Shown here: one piece after another, positions 61,703 to 64,000 of the stretch
Layout of the letters: every line of letters begins with the position of its first letter
Numbering within the stretch: position 1 is the first letter of the stretch
NCBI RefSeq assembly: GCF_018861905.1
Contig: NZ_JAHLDU010000018.1
Coordinates: 1-64,000 of the forward strand
Reading direction: 5' to 3'
Source of the DNA: Clostridium sp. DSM 17811
Lineage (GTDB): Bacteria > Bacillota > Clostridia > Clostridiales > Clostridiaceae
Length of the DNA stretch: 64,000 nt
The notes under the pieces: generated by a model
What the model saw: the letters and a program-made list of their open reading frames with translations, nothing else
What the model was told of the DNA's origin: nothing
The model's database searches: none
Position numbers and translations under genes: made by a program

Positions 61703-62794
61703 ATGCTAAGTAAAAAAGTTATCCTAATTACATCTAGCATTATATTCATAATTACTTTTTCGGCTTTTTCTCCAAACGCAGATACAAATCGGCAAGTACT
61801 AGATGATGGAGGAAAGAAAATTACGCTGCTTAAACATGACAATGTTCCAACTTATAATGAACTAGCATTAAAAAAAATTAATCTTATAAACGACGTACGT
61901 GCTTTCGACTGGATAGACGATGACACTATTTTAATTTCCAAGGGAAACAAAAACTATCCTAAACTCTCTACCCCAAGTGGAATTATATATCCCCAGAACT
62001 TGTATTTACATAATCTTAAAACAAATGAGGATAAATTAATTCTTGGCTCAAAATTAAGCATGAGTAATGCTATATTATCACAAGATAAGAAACATATATT
62101 TTATAAAGAAGGTATAGAAAACTTAACAGGCTTTATTCTTGATCTTAAAACAAAGCAAAAAATACAAGTTACAAAGAATGATAGCATTTATCCTACCGAG
62201 GGACAATGGATAAACAATGATAATATTATATTTAGTCTACTTCCCGAAGGTAAAATTTACAGTGCAAGTGTCAAAGGGAAACTTTCTTTATTAACAAATG
62301 CTAAGGGAATAAGTTCAAACACTATAAAAATCAAAAATGATTTATACTATAGTGTAGGAGAAAAACTATATAAACAAGAATTAAACTCAAGTAATAGAAA
62401 ACTTTTGAGGAAAGATTTAACTTGGTTAATCCCTTCCCCAAATCAATCACAATTTGCCTTGGTTAAACATACTTCTAAAACAACGAGAACACTTATATTA
62501 TCCGATTTGATGGGAAATGAGATTAAAACCTTTGCAGAAGGAACACAAATCATGGGCACAAGTTGGTCTAGTGATGGGTCTAAACTTGCCTATACTGTTG
62601 CATCAGAAAACAATTGCGACGCTGGATTATTTGTAGCTGATGCAAAAAATAGTAAGGTAGTCCAGCTTGCTGTAGATATTCAGTATATTTCTGATTCGGT
62701 AAAATGGAGTCCCTCAGGAAAAAGATTACTCGCCTCCAACATTATGTTGAATAATAATAACTCTTTTACAACCTATATCATTGATTTAAAATAG
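61703..62794 (+). CDS. Exported TolB-like beta-propeller protein
   Basis: This 363-residue protein has a signal or anchor helix (VILITSSIIFIITFSAFS). The rest shows repeats of the TolB/WD40-like type: SWSSDGSKLAYTV, VKWSPSGKRLLAS, SQDKKHIFYK, WINNDNIIFS. It is probably a surface beta-propeller. It follows the VanW gene by 28 bases with a GGGGAAG ribosome site and is probably co-transcribed. No catalytic residues are recognised. Confidence 0.75.
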   Translation: MLSKKVILITSSIIFIITFSAFSPNADTNRQVLDDGGKKITLLKHDNVPTYNELALKKINLINDVRAFDWIDDDTILISKGNKNYPKLSTPSGIIYPQNLYLHNLKTNEDKLILGSKLSMSNAILSQDKKHIFYKEGIENLTGFILDLKTKQKIQVTKNDSIYPTEGQWINNDNIIFSLLPEGKIYSASVKGKLSLLTNAKGISSNTIKIKNDLYYSVGEKLYKQELNSSNRKLLRKDLTWLIPSPNQSQFALVKHTSKTTRTLILSDLMGNEIKTFAEGTQIMGTSWSSDGSKLAYTVASENNCDAGLFVADAKNSKVVQLAVDIQYISDSVKWSPSGKRLLASNIMLNNNNSFTTYIIDLK

Positions 62795-62932
62795 TACAAA
62801 TAACACGCAAAATCAGAATATCAGCGCCTTAACAGACAATGATTTAAGTATTTAATTATTTATTTCTTCTAAAAAGAGGAATTTGGAAATATTTGGAGAA
62901 TATTTCTTATATATAATTAGGAGGCGCATACT

Positions 62933-63457
62933 ATGATCTATGATGCATTTAAAATTGCTAAACATTTAAATATAAGTAAAGTAACTGCATATGCTAAAAT
63001 GAAACTACCTGAAGTAAAACCTTTTTTAATAACACACAATGGTAAAACCTGTGTAGATGAGAAAGGACTAGAGGCAATTAAACAATGTCTAAAATATAAT
63101 CAAACCGCCGAATCAGAAGTAGCAGCTACTGTAGTTGCATCTAACGTAGTAAATTTATTAAAGGAAGATATGATTGAGACACTTAAAAATGACATTGAAT
63201 TTATTAAACAACAATTAAATGTAAAAGACGGACAACTCTATGATATTAATAAATTATTAGAAAATACACAGATCCTTTTTAAACAAGAACAAGAAAAAAA
63301 CAAAATTGTATTATCCCTGCCTCAAACCATTAAAGAACACGATATCCAATTAATTGATACACTAAACCAGTCTCTTGAAAGACAAAGGGCTAAAGCATTA
63401 GCTGAAGAAGTTCTCCATAGAAAAAAAGGAATTTTCCAAAGAATATTTGATAAATAA
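62933..63457 (+). CDS. Helix-turn-helix/coiled-coil protein (DUF536-like)
   Basis: This 174-residue protein begins with a MerR-like helix-turn-helix (DAFKIAKHLNISKVTAYAKMK), has a middle linker, and a coiled coil at about residues 75-125 (IEFIKQQLNVKDGQLYDINKLLENTQ) resembling the DUF536 segment of plasmid and phage proteins of Firmicutes. It ends in a basic tail. It may be a DNA-binding protein of mobile origin; function unknown. The ATG follows TAGGAGGCGCATACT. Confidence 0.6.
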   Translation: MIYDAFKIAKHLNISKVTAYAKMKLPEVKPFLITHNGKTCVDEKGLEAIKQCLKYNQTAESEVAATVVASNVVNLLKEDMIETLKNDIEFIKQQLNVKDGQLYDINKLLENTQILFKQEQEKNKIVLSLPQTIKEHDIQLIDTLNQSLERQRAKALAEEVLHRKKGIFQRIFDK

Positions 63458-63562
63458 AATATATATGACCTTCCTCTATGATAAGAGTATAATGTACATA
63501 TACTGTATGCTTTTGCAAAAAAAAATTTGTAATCATACTAAATCATTAGGAGGTAAATACAT

Positions 63563-64000
63563 ATGTTAAAACAAACAATAAAAGACGATATTATTAAATA
63601 TATGAAAAGTAGGGATAAGATAAGACTAACTACTCTAAGAACTTTAATGGCTGACGTTAAAACTAAGGAAATGGATTCAAAGAAAGAAATTGAAGAAATC
63701 GACCTTATAAGTATTATTGAGAAAACAATTAAACAATTACATGAAACTCTCGACTATGCAAAACAAGCTAATAACACAGAAATCATATCTGAATCAGAAA
63801 CATCTATTGAACTACTTTCGGTTTATATGCCAAAGCAATTCACTGAAGATGAAGCAAAAGCAATCATCGCTGAGGTTATTGCTGAAAATAGTTTCAAGGG
63901 TAAAGGTGACATGGGAAAAGTTATGAAGGCTATTATGCCAAAGCTCAAAGGTAAGTATGATAGTAGAAAGGTAAATCCACTTGTAATTCAATTACTTTCA
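63563..64000 (+). CDS. yqeY: GatB/YqeY-domain protein, 3' end cut by the window
   Basis: The open frame from ATG 63563, after TTAGGAGGTAAATACAT, runs off the window after 146 codons without a stop. It starts MLKQTIKDDIIKYMKSRDKI and continues with LRTLMADVKTKEMD, LLSVYMPKQFTEDEAKAII, KGDMGKVMKAIMPKLKGKYD and NPLVIQLLS, which is the YqeY family (about 147-150 residues). Only a few residues are probably missing. Its tRNA-amidotransferase-like tail domain is proposed to act in tRNA handling, but its role is not settled. Confidence 0.9.
   Translation, partial: MLKQTIKDDIIKYMKSRDKIRLTTLRTLMADVKTKEMDSKKEIEEIDLISIIEKTIKQLHETLDYAKQANNTEIISESETSIELLSVYMPKQFTEDEAKAIIAEVIAENSFKGKGDMGKVMKAIMPKLKGKYDSRKVNPLVIQLLS

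Overview
The window looks like chromosome from a low-GC anaerobic Firmicute, Clostridium in the broad sense. The evidence is AT-rich DNA, strong AGGAGG-type ribosome binding sites, frequent TTG starts, T-box leaders, a YtxH protein, and a selenium-linked purine-degradation cluster. The left edge cuts the 5' end of a 16S rRNA gene that is transcribed leftwards out of the window from a near-consensus promoter.

Positions 510-25650 hold a large divergent purine-catabolism locus. The leftward operon is ygeW, ygfK, ssnA, ygeY, carbamate kinase, hydantoinase, guanine deaminase and an AzgA/PbuG purine permease. It is followed by a TetR regulator with diaminopropionate ammonia-lyase, a molybdopterin-binding protein and an XdhC remnant, and ends at a strong terminator. 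The rightward arm starts with a degenerate MobA-like domain fused to a ModE-like DNA-binding domain. It continues with a fused Fe-S/Mo dehydrogenase of the selenium-dependent xanthine dehydrogenase type, mocA, a three-subunit Mo hydroxylase and a xanthine/uracil-type permease. Together these would import purines, deaminate and hydroxylate them, open the rings, and recover ATP through carbamoyl phosphate and pyruvate plus ammonia through 2,3-diaminopropionate.

Positions 25.7-35.5 kb are mixed: a sugar-epimerase/RpiR pair, a zinc-ribbon peptide, an unrecognised EVE/PUA-like protein behind an unusual repeat-rich promoter, an amino-acid permease, a YtxH protein, a SEC-C methionine aminopeptidase and a heterodimeric ABC exporter.

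Positions 35.6-48.2 kb include a probable phosphate-starvation group: ugpBEA without an ATPase gene, a glycerophosphodiester phosphodiesterase and a secreted metallophosphatase. Each of the three transcription units has TTAAC-type boxes at 11-bp spacing upstream. Between them lie cardiolipin synthase, a Gly/His/Tyr-rich protein, ilvNB behind two tandem T-boxes, a secreted deacetylase and a secreted Ig-like protein.

Positions 48.3-64 kb carry a glutaredoxin, cutC, a stand-alone TnpB element inserted just upstream of corA, a metS/NSS transporter pair whose 42-residue subunit is easy to miss, a CHASE4-like/GGDEF/EAL protein, a CoA-binding protein, an MBL hydrolase with an overlapping upstream mini-ORF, an OmpR-type two-component system, a VanW protein, a beta-propeller protein, a coiled-coil HTH protein and a yqeY gene cut by the window end. 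A 23-bp palindromic repeat occurs in tandem at 35.6 kb and again, inverted, between the two T-boxes at 44.3 kb.
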